The translations under genes and the position numbers were made by a program. From Limnanthes douglasii subsp. nivea (lineage: Eukaryota > Streptophyta > Magnoliopsida > Brassicales > Limnanthaceae): a stretch of DNA of 64,000 bases. Of this stretch, positions 45,276 through 55,776 are shown piece by piece (position 1 is the first letter of the stretch; each line of letters opens with the position of its first letter). Under the pieces are notes generated by a model, which saw nothing but the letters and a program-made list of their open reading frames with translations, did no database searches and was not told the DNA's origin. The stretch is taken from positions 166,556,643 through 166,620,642 of the forward strand of contig JAUPFV010000001.1 of assembly GCA_036936605.1 (NCBI GenBank), written 5' to 3'.

Positions 45276-45502
45276 CTTACTCATACACAAGTAATCGTAA
45301 AAGCAAAAAATTGATTTTTTCAAGTAGTTGACGATTTTTTCATAAACTAAGATAAAGAATAATCTTCAAATTAGTGCATAAAATTTGAAGGTAGCCAAGA
45401 AATTATGTTCTCGTGTGAAAATCGCTAATAATTCTTTTAGGAAAAAGTTACTTTCCCTGACTAGAAGGTATTGGTGTCACACAAATTATGGGTGAGAAAA
45501 GT

Positions 45503-45510
45503 ATTTATAA
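45503..45510 (-). promoter_or_regulatory. Antisense TATA-like box of element II
   Basis: The minus strand reads TATAAATA (CTTTATAAATAC), about 230 bp upstream of the aORF ATG at 45275. Sequence around it resembles that around 7704-7711 in element IV. An antisense promoter is inferred. Confidence 0.5.
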
Positions 45511-46019
45511 AGGAAAGAAGAGAAATAAAATGGTCAGATAAGTGGAAGAGTGGGGATGATTATTGGGTAGAAAGATGAAATATGAAACGGTTGCTTGTAA
45601 GGAAATAATGTGACACATGTTAGCTGTCAGACCTAATGACAGGCCTAGTGGGTCATCGCATGCATACTAGACCATTCCAAACATTTCTGACAGTTATGAA
45701 AATGCCAGTTCACAATTCTACGTATGGATATTTGAAGCGTGAACAAAGGGTCAAGTCAATTTCGAGGTAAACTTGTGTACAAGTTCATTCGAGGAGGACA
45801 AGTATATGACCTAACATTCTTGAATAATTTGATAAACGATTTATATTTAAGGCAAAATCTTAATGTGTTTTTATTTGAAGACAGCAACTGTTGAGATAAA
45901 TACTTTTGACAAAAAGATGAGAATGACTAATCCGAGAAAAATTAGATTTTAGTGAGAAACAGTTTTCACCTACCATGAATATCTTATTCACCGACCTTCA
46001 TAGTAATTAGAGGGACTAC

Positions 46020-46321
46020 TAATAAGGATATTAATTATTGAATGTCTAAATGTAATACAATTAAAATTGTATGTGATAAATTGTATAGTTGAAAGATAGT
46101 ATTTGAGCTACTTGTAAATATAAGAGGTTAAATGACAATTTACCTTCTGTATAACTAATTCTGCTATACTAAGTCTAATGCGCCTATAAATAAAACCGAG
46201 TGAATAAATAAAGGATGACATTTTCTTATTAGACATAACTTATCTTCTATTTTAATTTATTTTTGTGCAACTAAAAACTTTATTTACTTTCTATTTCGAG
46301 AAACCAGATTCATACTTAACA
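46020..46321 (+). repeat. Element II 3' LTR
   Basis: It opens TAATAAGGATATTAATTATTG (probably TGATAAGG originally) and closes ACTTAACA. It aligns with 35354-35655, including the TATA-like taaatataagagg (about 46118) and aataaagg near 46204. Confidence 0.85.
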
Positions 46322-46450
46322 AGTACAACTAATCACAATTTTTTTACCACTTATAAAAATAAACAAAATGTACCGATTTATACTATAACCAAATTATAAA
46401 TCTATAATAATTATTTTATCACCCGTAAATAATAAACAAATGCAATAACA

Positions 46451-46491
<41 letters not shown>

Positions 46492-46919
46492 ATGCTATTC
46501 TTAAATTATATTATACAAACTATAACCATCTATTTATAAATCAATAGTAGCGTTTTTATTATATATATTATACAAATAATATAAAACTGCTAGCGGCGAA
46601 TAGTTTTATCGTGATCTGTCGTACCTTTACATTAAACCCCACCGTATTGTGTTATTGTATCACGACAGCTCCCTCGTGATGCTGCCATAACTTTATATTG
46701 TAAAAAACAAGTCCAAAATATGGACCATTTTTAGTAAAAAGTGAATACAATAATTATTATTACTACCGGTATTTCCAACGACCGAATATCGGAATAAGGT
46801 GTTGGTTGAGTCCTTGTTTATAACAACGTGAAGAAGTTTGTATGATATCAGCATTAGTGAATACCAATTTTTATATTTAAACACTAATTTTTTATATTTA
46901 AAGGTTAATTACATCTCTC
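46322..46919. other. AT-rich stretch with TA microsatellite
   Basis: No gene was recognised. A (TA)n run lies at 46453-46487. The minus-strand frame 46693-46884 has no motif. Confidence 0.5.
46453..46487. repeat. (TA)n microsatellite
   Basis: About 17 TA units. Confidence 0.95.
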
Positions 46920-47320
46920 TTCCTAGGCACTGTCATCTATGTTAAATGTATTATGAGTCTGCATAAGTTTTTGTGGGATAATCTAAGAAATGTGGAGGAG
47001 GAAGATAAAGAATGGATTCTGTGTGGGGTCTTCAATACAATAGCCTATCGTGATGAACAACTACATTGTTCAACTAACTGCTCAAGGAGTATGAATAATT
47101 TTAATGTCTTTCTACTAGATTGCAACCTTATTGATGCTGGTTTGTCTGGGAATAAGTATACATGGTCTAATGGGAGGCAATAGAGGAGATTAGATAGAGC
47201 CCTCCTCGACAATAAATGGTTTTCCTATTTTGATGACACCACTGTCTCTCATCTATCTAAATCATGCTCTGATCACTCTCCTCTCCTTATTAAAATTTCT
47301 ACATCTTCTATTAAAAGACT
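46920..47320 (+). pseudogene. LINE endonuclease, C-terminal part
   Basis: The frame 46953-47183 has LHKFLWDNLRNV, WILCGVFNTIAYRDEQ and GNKYTWSNGRQ. The usual G-D-F-N is G-V-F-N, so a catalytic Asp is lost. After a stop, WFSYFDDTTVSHLSKSCSDHSPLL retains the terminal S-D-H motif. The domain nicks target DNA in active LINEs. Confidence 0.75.
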
Positions 47321-47439
47321 GTCTACTTTCAAGTTTTTAAATATGCGGTGCAGGCATGAGGAGTTCTACAGCTTTGTGGAGAGTTGTTGGGCTATTGAGT
47401 ATAATGGGGTCCTATCTAGAAATTTTGGTTCAAGTTAAA

Positions 47440-48940
47440 GCATCTAAAAGCCAACCTCAAAGTGTGGATTAAAAGAGTCTTTGGAAATATCTTTGATTCT
47501 ATCAGTGAGCTTGAGGGGGATATTACTATTCTTGAGTTCAGGGTGCTTAGCTCTAATGACACTCAAGCTAAAGAGGACTCGAAGAAGGCTAAGGATAATT
47601 TTTTCTTGCTACTTGCAAGAGAGGGAGACTATTGGGTCCAAAAGTCTCACACTGATTAGTGCAGAGAGGGTGAAAGGAATACTGCCTTCTTTTACAATTG
47701 CGTGAAGAGGAAGTATAATAGATCCAAGATGTCTCGCATATGGACAGAAGACAAGTGAGAGGAAGATGAGAAGGCTATTGGGGAATTTGTAGTCAGCCAT
47801 TTCAAAACTCTTATTTCTAATTTACCAAATCTACGATATCCTAACTTGTTGGAAGACTTTATTCCTAATCTGGTCTCTGATAATTATAATGACATGCTAA
47901 TGAGGCTGCTCGATGACTCTGAAATATATGATATCATCAAGAATCTCAACCCTAATGTTGCTGCTGGACCAGATGGTTTTAATGGCAAAATTTTCAAACA
48001 TTGCTGGGCTATTATCAGGGAGGATCTATGTGTTGCTACCAGGGAGTTCTTTAAGGATGGCTTTTTTCCTATGGGCTTATATGCTACTATCTTATGCTTG
48101 ATTCCTAAAAGGGAGGATCCTAAGAGTTGGAAGGACTACAGGCCAATCAACTTGACTACCTTTCTAAGCAGGATAATCTCTAAACTAATTAATACTAGAC
48201 TTTTTGCTCTTCTACCTAATTTGATCTCTGTTGAACGAGGGGATTTCATTTAAAGAATGAGCATTCATGAGAACATCATGATTGTTCAGGAACTCTTCTA
48301 TGATTTATCTTGCAAGACTAGAGGGGGAAACATTCTATTCAAAGTGGACATGGACAAGGCTTTCGACAGGTTAAACCATATATTTTTGCTTAGTGTGCTG
48401 ATGCCTTACGGGTTCAGGGCTGACTTTGTAAGGATGATTAAGAAGAACTTGTCAAACTATCAGTTTTTCGTTTTGGTCAATGGCGTTTCTCAAGGTTTTT
48501 TTAAATATAACAAAGGCCTTGGACAGGGTCATCCATTGTCACCCAGTCTTTTCATTCTGGCCAAAAATATCTCATTAGAGGCCTAAAAAGTGTAACTGCT
48601 ATGGATGCTACAATCAAGTATAAAATTAGAGGGGAAATGTGTTCATCTTGTCTTTGTTTTGCTGATGACATTCTTGTGTTCTACAATGGGTCTTATGGGT
48701 CTATCAATAAGATTATGAAGGTTTTTAGTCAATATGAAGAAATTTCAGGGGAGTTGGTGAATAAAGAGAAGTCTAGAATCATTACATCCAAAAGATTCTC
48801 TCCTCACCAGGCTAAAAATCTTGAAAGACTTCTGGGCTTTAAGCGTTACCATTTTCCTTTGAAATACTTGGGATCGGTAATCAACACAAGCAAGAGGGTT
48901 AGTGATTTTGAATATCTCATTTCCAAAACAACAAGTTAAC
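47440..48940 (+). pseudogene. LINE linker and reverse transcriptase
   Basis: The linker YWVQKSHTD (47630) is followed by AAGPDGFNGKIFKHCW (47960), DYRPINL (48140), RT motif A FKVDMDKAFDRL (48340), motif B GLGQGHPLSPSLFI (48515) and motif C CFADDILVF (48655). All catalytic aspartates remain. A stop at 48251 (between RGDFI and RMSIHENIM) and a one-base frameshift near 48585 break an otherwise well preserved domain. Confidence 0.85.
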
Positions 48941-50110
48941 TAAATGGGACAATAAAATCCTATCAGCTGGTGGCAGATTAGTTTTAGCAAGGACTATTCT
49001 ATCTATTAATCCGTTTTTCACTTGCCAAAACACTGAAATCCCTAAAACTATTACTAGAAGGCTCGAAATCCTATATAACAGATTTATTTGGGGAACTAAC
49101 TCTATTAAAACCTCTACCCGCTGGTTTGAATGGTCTAAACTCTGTAAAAACTATAATGAGGTGGTCTTAACCTAAGAATATTGGAGGATATGGTGGATGT
49201 CTTCTCTACTAAGATCTGGTTTAATTTGAGGAAACAAGAATCTATGTGGCTACCTTTATTAAATCAATATAATTCAAAAACCAGCATCCTTTGTTGGTTC
49301 CTTTACACCCTAAAAGCTCTCACAAATAGAGAAGACTCTCGAGGGTGAGAGATAGGGTTGAAAAGTTTATTTTTGGCATGTTAATGTTGGCAAAGTGGAT
49401 ATAAAACTAGATATATGGTGCTCTGTTAATGCCTTCATCATTTTCACTAATAATGAAGACAGATCATTATATGCAACTTCTATGGTTCATGAGTATTGGG
49501 ATGAAGGCATATGGAATATTTCTAAGCTTGGCACTATTTTGAATGAGGATGAAATTCAAAACACTCTCAAGTTTGGTGTGAACAACACATTTAAAGACTC
49601 AATCAGTTGGACTCTTAGTGCTATTGGGAAATTTGAGATTAAAACTACGTGGAATGAGCTCATGAAAAAAAGAAACATATCTTACATGTATGTTAGAACA
49701 TAGAATTAAGTGACTCCTCTTAAATACTCCTTCATGCTTAGGAGAACTCTCAAAAGTTAGGTTCTTACTGACAACGTCCTGCAAAAGATAAAATTACAAT
49801 TAGCCTCAAAGTGTCAGAACTGTAATAGCACATAAAGTATAAATCGTGTCTTTATAGATTGTCACCAGGCTTGGAGGGCCTGGGTATTATTTGCTACTCA
49901 TTTCACAATCTACATCACTAAAACTATGACCCTTCCTCACTTGATACGGTTATGGTACTGGTCCACAAGCAAGGAGATTCACATACGTACAATTCTTCCT
50001 TCGATCATAGTATGCGTGATTTGGCAGACGGAAAACAAAAAGAAGATGGAAAGCAAGATCATAAGCTCTGATGACATGATTAGCATATCATGTTCATTCT
50101 CTCAAACCTA
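48941..50110 (+). pseudogene. LINE thumb and zf-RVT region
   Basis: After a frameshift at about 48940, typical L1 thumb words (LSAGGRLVLARTIL) follow. The zf-RVT domain at 49590-49880 reads SISWTLSAIGKFEIKTTWNEL, CQNCN and FIDCHQAWRAW, giving the C-x2-C and H/C ligands. The block at 49926-50111 matches the minus-strand LINE at 2655-2386. Confidence 0.7.
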
Positions 50111-50199
50111 GATAGTGCATGTCTGCTAAAGAACAAGCACTGGGGTAATGATGGCAAGTTTGGACTTTGTATTGGTTGTGTAAATCACCTAATTAAACC

Positions 50200-50730
50200 T
50201 AATGGTCCAATATCCCTAAGCGGAAATAGTCCTAAACTGGGTCGTTATAAGCTAAACTCAGATGGTGCTTGTACTAAGTCTGGTGAGTGTTACAGGGCGG
50301 TTTGGTCCGGGATAATGCTGGTGTAATCATTTTTACCTACGGGAGAGTCCACGGCAAGGGGAGCCCCATCATTGCTGAGACAAGAGCCATGCTCGATGAT
50401 CTCCAGTTTTATTTCAAGAAAGGTATCATATCTCTGGACATTGAAATTGATTGTCGCATTTTTGCTCAAATGATGGTCTTAGGGAGAGGTATTTGGTATC
50501 TTAAAGCTCTGCTAACCTGTTGCTACAATCTGATCTCCTCCAACATAAAAGTGATTCATGTTTTCAGAGAATAGAAAGAAGCAGCATATTACCTTGCTAA
50601 GTTTTCTCTCAAATCCAACAAGAACTCATACTTCGAAGGAAATAGAGTCCCGGATAGATTGAGAGCGGTCACATTCCTAAAGTGTCTGGGGCTGTGCTAT
50701 CTTAGAACTAACTCTGTGATTTCGGGTTGA
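50200..50730 (+). pseudogene. LINE RNase H domain
   Basis: The order is YKLNSDGACTKSG (first Asp), GGLVRDNAGV, IIAETRAMLDDL (Glu) and EIDCRIFAQMM (second Asp), then VIHVFRE and AAYYLAKFSL. All three catalytic carboxylates are visible. A frameshift near 50305 and a stop at 50572 interrupt it. The frame ends near 50728 after YLRTNSVISG. Confidence 0.75.
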
Positions 50731-51106
50731 ATGCTTACCTAGGACCAATCTTCTTCTTCTTCTATGGCTTTTGTTTAGAATCTTCTTCATCAGAATTGGT
50801 TCCGTTCTCCGATTTATGCAAGAGTTGTTTTCGGTTTTCAAAGGATTTCAATTTCGTCGACAGATGGTTTTTTATTCTAGTTTTTGAAAGATTCGAGCGA
50901 TGGCTATTACTTTATGGGTCATCTATATGGTTGGTTTCAGGGCTTTGTATTGGGAGAGGTAAGCTGTGAGAAGACGAAGAGAGAAGAATGGTGGCTAGGG
51001 TTTTGATTTGGGACTTTTGTTTCGATGTTAGTCTATCCAAGTTGTTAACTCACTGTGTACTTTTGGTTAAATATTAATAAAAATCCCAATTAAGAGTTAA
51101 AAAAAC
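50731..51106 (+). other. LINE 3' UTR with A-rich end
   Basis: About 375 bp without stable coding sequence follow RNase H. An open frame at 50727-50969 is phenylalanine/serine-rich and looks like UTR. aataaaaatccc occurs near 51077 before the terminal A-run. Confidence 0.55.
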
Positions 51107-51512
51107 AAAGTGAAAAAGTCCGAATTTGTTAAAATTTATTATCAAATTAAATACTCATATTTCGAGGTAATATAGAGGCTAAAAAGCACCCGTGATCCCT
51201 CATGTTTACCACTTGTATCAACTTGGTCCCCTTTCTTCAATCATGCATAGAACTCATCCACATCCTTTTTTAAAGTTGCATTTTCAGTCCCTCCGCACAT
51301 GTGAAGCCTGTGAGCTTGACACGTGGCATTGGTTTTTGTTGCAGGTCCTCTAATTATTTTTCCAAAAATACCCCTTAGCATTCCATGTCACCTTCTCTCT
51401 ACCTACCTCTTTCCTCCCATGGCGTGTCATTCTCTCTCTTCTCTCCTCCCTCTCTCACAGTAAGAAAGCACTTCATCCTCTGGCACAAACCATCTCGACC
51501 TCCATCATTTCC

Positions 51513-51815
51513 CTAGTTAACCCACTTATACAAGATTCCCGCCACACCTCCACCGACGCCATTCGCGCAGCAGTAAACCGCCTTAGACGGATGATCTCTC
51601 ACCTCCTCATTGACTGCATCCGATTTCGATGTCGACGATGATAGCCTCTCGACCTGATCTTTACTCACCGACGAGACCTGCGTCGAGTACGACAAGCTAG
51701 GAGTCCTCGACGCCTGGCTCGCTGGTTTGACTATAGCACTCTCGAGCCCTGGCTGACCGGCTATAATCGGGTTACGATCGAGCGAAACCGAAGCAATGCA
51801 GCAGAGAGGATTCAT
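51513..51815 (-). CDS. Captured host-gene fragment, ORP (oxysterol-binding-protein-related)-like N-terminus
   Basis: A 100-codon frame without stops begins MNPLCCIASVSLDRNP, continues through a Ser-rich stretch and ends GGGVAGILYKWVN then stop. The last block is the start of the PH domain in plant ORP1-type proteins, where KWVN is followed by Y-G-K-G-W. The capture ends exactly there, perhaps at an exon or capture border. ORPs bind sterols and phosphoinositides at membranes, but this fragment lacks nearly all of the PH domain and the whole sterol-binding domain. Upstream (51816-52190) the GC-richer, TC-rich sequence looks like the gene's 5' UTR. Translation of the fragment is uncertain. Confidence 0.5.
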   Translation of the reverse strand: MNPLCCIASVSLDRNPIIAGQPGLESAIVKPASQASRTPSLSYSTQVSSVSKDQVERLSSSTSKSDAVNEEVRDHPSKAVYCCANGVGGGVAGILYKWVN

Positions 51816-52287
51816 GACTCCCTCAACTCAATCACATCAATAGCCGATCTATATACAAACAAGTAAAAAGGAACTTGCTAACTCTCCACTAAGTCGGATC
51901 GAGAAATCACCGGCGAGAACTGCAGAATCGGATGGAAGGTCGAAGAAGATACCGGACCAAAACAAATCGGAAATGACATAAAGATCCGATGAAACCGAGA
52001 CGGAGAAGTAAAGAGAAAAATAAGAAAAAGCTACTAGCTATAATAATAATAATAGAAAGAGAAAGAGATAAATTTGGTGGCCTCTGCAAATTGAGATTCA
52101 TTAGAGGATAGTGTTCTGTTAATTTTTTTGTAGAGTAGAGCAATGAGACCTGCAAATGTAGCTTCATAGAAGAGAAAAGAGATAAAGACCGGTCGCTTTT
52201 AAATTATTAACACTTCAGGGTCTTCTATTTTTATTTCTTTTCTCGTTTTTACACTAACTTTTGAATTTATTTCAAATATCGAGAACA

Positions 52288-52385
52288 ACGAAGAGGAAAG
52301 AGAGAGGATACAGAAGGTGACATGGCTGCTGGCACGACGAAGAGGAAAGAGAGAGGCGACAGAAGGTGACATGGCTGCTGGCGTG
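52288..52385. repeat. 49-bp tandem duplication in Pack-MULE
   Basis: The unit beginning acgaagaggaaagagagagg occurs at 52288-52336 and 52337-52385 with few changes. It lies where the interior meets the right inverted repeat. Confidence 0.85.
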
Positions 52386-52603
52386 GAATGCTAAAGGGTA
52401 TTTTTGGAAAAAAAATTGGGGGACCATTCTTGCAATAAAAACTCATGCAACGTGTCAAGCTCACAGGCTTCAAATGTACGGGGGATTGAAAATGAAACTT
52501 AAAAAAAGGATGGGGATGAGTTCTATGCATGATTGAAGAAAGGGGACCAAATTGATACAAATGGTAAACATGGGACCACGAATGTTTTTTAGCCTAATAT
52601 AGA

Positions 52604-52973
52604 TAAAAAGTTCAATATTATTACTAAAATATATTAGATTTCTACATTACTATATTAAAGGTATATCATACAAAACCTGAACTATTTAATTTAAACACCT
52701 CTATAATATAATTTTAAAATCGAACAAAATCAACTATGAGTATTATTATATTAAAATTCAATATACTTTCTTTTTAATTTGATATTATTATTTTTTGAAT
52801 CATTTAAAATTTATTGAATTTGTGTAACAACATTTGTATCAAATTTGATCGATTATTATAGTTTTTAAATTTTATGGTAATATAGTGGATAGGAAAAAAA
52901 GAGTAAATATATATTGTTGGTAATTTGGATGATATTGTAAAACTTAAAATTTGTCATAAGGGTAAAACGTTAT
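52604..52973. other. AT-rich stretch
   Basis: No gene or repeat was recognised. Confidence 0.5.
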
Positions 52974-52986
52974 AGATTCACGGTAC

Positions 52987-53205
52987 TTTTTTTAAAGGAG
53001 GGAACCCGCAGCCGCTACTCAGAGTGCAATGAGTGCGCACAGGGTAAACCCTCAGTCTGACGCTATAGCTTGCAAACCAACACCAGAAAGTAAACCACAC
53101 AAGGTGACAGACTCAGCCGAGAAAGCGTATGTAGAGGGATTCGAACTCATGACCTTTGGTCACAAGCATATCATACCCAACCAACTCGGCTACCCCCTTA
53201 TGGAC
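52987..53205 (-). mobile_element. tRNA-derived SINE
   Basis: On the minus strand the element starts near 53205 with AAGGGGGTAGCC. It has polymerase III box A TAGCCGAGTTGG (complement of 53181-53192) and box B GTTCGAATCC (complement of 53137-53146), spaced as in a tRNA head. A tRNA-unrelated body follows, ending in an A-run at 52987-52993. It is flanked by 13-bp near-duplicates, AGATTCACGGTAC (52974-52986) and AGATTCAAAGTAC (53206-53218), with two mismatches. It has no coding capacity and would depend on LINE reverse transcriptase. Confidence 0.85.
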
Positions 53206-53218
53206 AGATTCAAAGTAC

Positions 53219-53529
53219 TATGTATATTGGTAAAGTGTAGAATCTAATACCTTCACGAAGATCTACATTACATATTGGTTTTTAACGTTAACATAAAACC
53301 AAATAGTAAATAACGGATAATAATAAGTGCACTAATAATGCGATCCGAATTATAATATTATTATAAAATTTATTATTTTTCTTTTGTCTTTTTATGTACG
53401 TCATTGTATTTTCATCTTCTGGTTTGTACGGGCCAACATTGTTAGTTTGTAATTGAAGGCTGATAGAATATATTTGTTTACTAAAGATGTACATATTCAC
53501 AAATGTTATTTAAATATTATACACCCGGT
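53219..53529. other. AT-rich stretch before copia element A
   Basis: No gene was recognised. The minus frame 53288-53500 is AT-driven. Confidence 0.5.
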
Positions 53530-53848
53530 AAAAAAGAAGAAGAGTGAGTAAGAGAGACTTGAATTTGTAAATTTCTGAAGTTTGTTACACAATTCAGTTC
53601 ATTAATATATAGAGTGTTTGAATACATGAATAGCACATGGGCATTAGTCTTGTGAGGCTTTATTGATAGGCTTTGGGTCCACTATGTCATGGCCCAAGTC
53701 TCGGTTCTTTGACCTGAAACGCATACCCATCGTGCGTATAGACTTAACCCGAGGTAAAGACTTCAGTTCATTGTTTTATTCGATCATCATCTCTCTCTCA
53801 AGGCTATCGTCGTCCATGGCACCTCTTGTCGAAGGTGAACACTTGACA
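53530..53848 (-). repeat. Copia A 3' LTR (left copy)
   Basis: On the minus strand it opens TGTCAAGTGTTCACC and ends in CTCACTCTTCTTC. The left border is approximate. Compared with the right copy it lacks about 66 bp, including one arm of a 36-bp palindrome. Confidence 0.8.
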
Positions 53849-54243
53849 TCCCCCCTCAAACACAGAGGTGACTCTGGGAGCCCAAGTTTTTCATAAAGAT
53901 AGATAAATCGAGAGGGAGCCAGAACTTTGGTGAGAGAGTCAGCCATCTGGTTTTGAGTGTGGACGTAACGAATTTGGACAGCCCCTTCAAGCACCTGATC
54001 GCGGATGAAGTGCACATTAATCTCTATGTGCTTGGTGAGAGCATGGAAGAATGGATTAGAAGCCAGTGCACTCGCCCCCAAATTTTCACACCACATGACA
54101 GAGGGAGGTATGAGTGGAATCTGGATTTCAGTAAGAAGCAAGCGAATCCATATTAGTTCTGAAGACAAATTGTCAAGGGCGTTGTATTCCGATTCGGCTT
54201 CTTGGAGGACCAGGAAATCAGTGTCTCTCCAAGGAACACACAA
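53849..54243 (-). pseudogene. Copia A RNase H, C-terminal part
   Basis: The frame reads SEYNALDNLSSELIWIRLLL, LASNPFFHALTKHIEINVHFIRDQV and NQMADSLTKVLAPSRF, the well-known end of copia RNase H (K-H-I-E-x-x-x-H-F-x-R and the A-D-x-L-T-K block). It runs on into the polypurine tract and LTR. In the family it removes the RNA template during cDNA synthesis. Confidence 0.85.
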
Positions 54244-54860
54244 TACGCCCTAGTGCTACGACGATCATCAGTAGAGGAGGCCCAGTCAGTGTCGGAATAC
54301 CTATTGAGTTGAAGATGAAAACAACGCATGATATGGAGTCTCAGCCATCTAGACCCATATAAGTAGCGTATGATTCTTCTAAGGCATTGCCCGTGTGTAG
54401 TTGTAGGAGATTGCTGATATTGGCTAAGTGGATTGAAAACATAGGAAATAGCAGGTCTGGTATGTGTCAAATACTGCTGAGCTCCTAACAAGCTACGGTA
54501 TTATGTAGTTGAAGCAAGGTGGAGGCCATCAGATGCTGAGAGAGCTATTCTAGGAGCAAGAGGAGTAGGACATGGCTTTGACAATGCATCACCTTGATTA
54601 ACCAGTAATTTTTCAATATAATTATGTTGTGTTAGGTAGATACCTGATTGATCACGGTGAATCTCTATTCCCAGGAACGGATGGAGTGACCCCATATCCT
54701 TGAGAGAGAACTTTGCATTGAGATTGTGAGTGAATTGTGTGAGGCACGTTTCATCATTTCTTGTGACCATAAATGATCAACATAAACTAGGATGAGTAAA
54801 ATAATAGTCTTAGTAACCAGGTAGACTAGTGAGCAATCAACCCTAGAGTTCTTGAACCCC
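54153..54860 (-). pseudogene. Copia A reverse transcriptase, C-terminal part
   Basis: The part 54770-54501 has LKDMGSLHPFLGIEIHRDQSG; 54491-54240 has LTHTRPAISYVFNPLSQY. Near 54800-54770 the active-site box is damaged: VYVD is followed by His and a frameshift instead of a second Asp. Polymerase activity would be lost. Confidence 0.8.
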
Positions 54861-55372
54861 TAGTGAATGAGTGTGTCTCGTAGTTTAGAAAACCAGGCCC
54901 TTGGTGCCTGCTTCAATCTATAGAGAGCCTTATGAAGCTTGCAGACATAGTTAGGATGACTGACATCTTCAAAACCATGAGGCTGTTTCATGTAAACAGT
55001 CTCTTGTAGCTCCCCATTTAGGAAAGCATTGTTGATATCAAGCTGCCTGACTAGCCAGTTCTTTGATACAAAAATGGTAAGAATAAGCCTGATTGTGGAG
55101 GCCTTCACAACATGACTAAATTTGTCATATAAGTCAATTCTAGGGGTATGATGAAACCCTTTGGCCACTAACCTGGCCTTATAACGCTGAACAGACCCAT
55201 CCATAACATGTTTAACCTTGTACACCCATTTGCAGCGCACTACTGTAGAGTAAGGTGGTAGTGGAACCAGAGACCAAGTGTTATTGGTCATAAGAGCACT
55301 ATATTCAGCATTCATAGGAGCTTCCCAATTAGGATTCCCAGCAGCCTCAGAGAAACTAGATGGTTCAAGCAT
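54860..55372 (-). pseudogene. Copia A reverse transcriptase, N-terminal part
   Basis: A 170-codon open frame reads [40 protein letters not shown], the motif A LDINNAFLNG and LHKALYRLKQAPRAWFSKL. These are diagnostic for Ty1/copia RT. The Asp of motif A is kept. Confidence 0.85.
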
Positions 55373-55776
55373 GTCCCTGTTGGTAGTAGTAAGAGTTCCA
55401 ATATAGAGTAGTTTAGGTTTATGAATGCCACTTTTGTGTCATGTCTGCATGCTGTGTGATTTTTTTTTTGTGGAGGAAGTGTGAAGGATTCTCTGTTAGA
55501 AAAAGGTACGTCTATGACAAGAGTGGGTGTATGACTAAATGTAGTATCAGTCTATTGGTATGGATGATTATCAACAAGTGAGTCTGTGGGAAGTTTAGAT
55601 AGTGTGGGTGGTGAGGTGAGTGTTGGAGAGCCAAGGATATTGGGTTGATGCTCTGACTGTGTAGTATATTGGGCAGTATGATGCTTAGGTTGAGAATCAG
55701 AAGTAGGAATAGTGCTAGGAGTCACTCTTTCAGAAACCAGATGAGTAGAAAGATTAGGAAGCCAAAGACTGAAAGA
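55373..55776 (-). other. Copia A integrase-RT linker
   Basis: This holds the low-complexity, Ser/Thr/Pro-rich linker between integrase and RT with several stops. The domain is poorly conserved in copia elements, so little can be said. Confidence 0.5.

Larger units (their letters stand above)
35354..46321 (+). mobile_element. Tat-like Ty3/gypsy element II, both LTRs present
   Basis: LTRs at 35354-35655 and 46020-46321 enclose decayed gag, protease, RT, RNase H, archaeal-type RNase H and integrase on the plus strand, then an antisense gene at 45275-41658. The gene order equals that of element I. The LTRs and primer site differ from those of I, III and IV, so it is a related but distinct family. 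No target duplication was recognised. A probable foreign LTR sits in the antisense gene. Confidence 0.85.
46920..51106 (+). mobile_element. 5'-truncated LINE (L1-like), plus strand
   Basis: The element begins inside the endonuclease and continues through RT, zf-RVT and RNase H to an A-rich 3' end (gagttaaaaaaacaaag near 51090-51106). ORF1 and the start of the endonuclease are missing, as expected for a 5'-truncated LINE insertion. Frame breaks are fewer than in the minus-strand LINE at 2386-6600, so it is younger. No target duplication was recognised. The Pack-MULE begins about 70 bp beyond. Confidence 0.8.
51177..52594. mobile_element. Pack-MULE, 1418 bp
   Basis: Inverted repeats of about 240 bp (left end ggctaaaaagcacccgtg; right end the complement of ggctaaaaaacattcgtgg) flank a GC-richer interior. 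The exact 9-bp duplication TAATATAGA lies at 51168-51176 and 52595-52603. Long TIRs plus 9-bp duplication mean a Mutator-like element; the interior carries host-gene-like sequence, so it is a Pack-MULE. No transposase is present. Confidence 0.9.

Noticed and set aside
52267..52560. 97-codon minus frame in the right arm of the Pack-MULE
   Set aside because: It lies within the terminal inverted repeat and tandem duplication; sequence is low complexity with no known motif.
53129..53201. Possible tRNA gene from box A and box B on the minus strand
   Set aside because: The region after box B does not form an acceptor stem; an A-run and 13-bp target duplications make it a SINE head.
53953..54253. 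Plus-strand frames opposite copia A RNase H
   Set aside because: They are antisense shadows of a clear RNase H domain.
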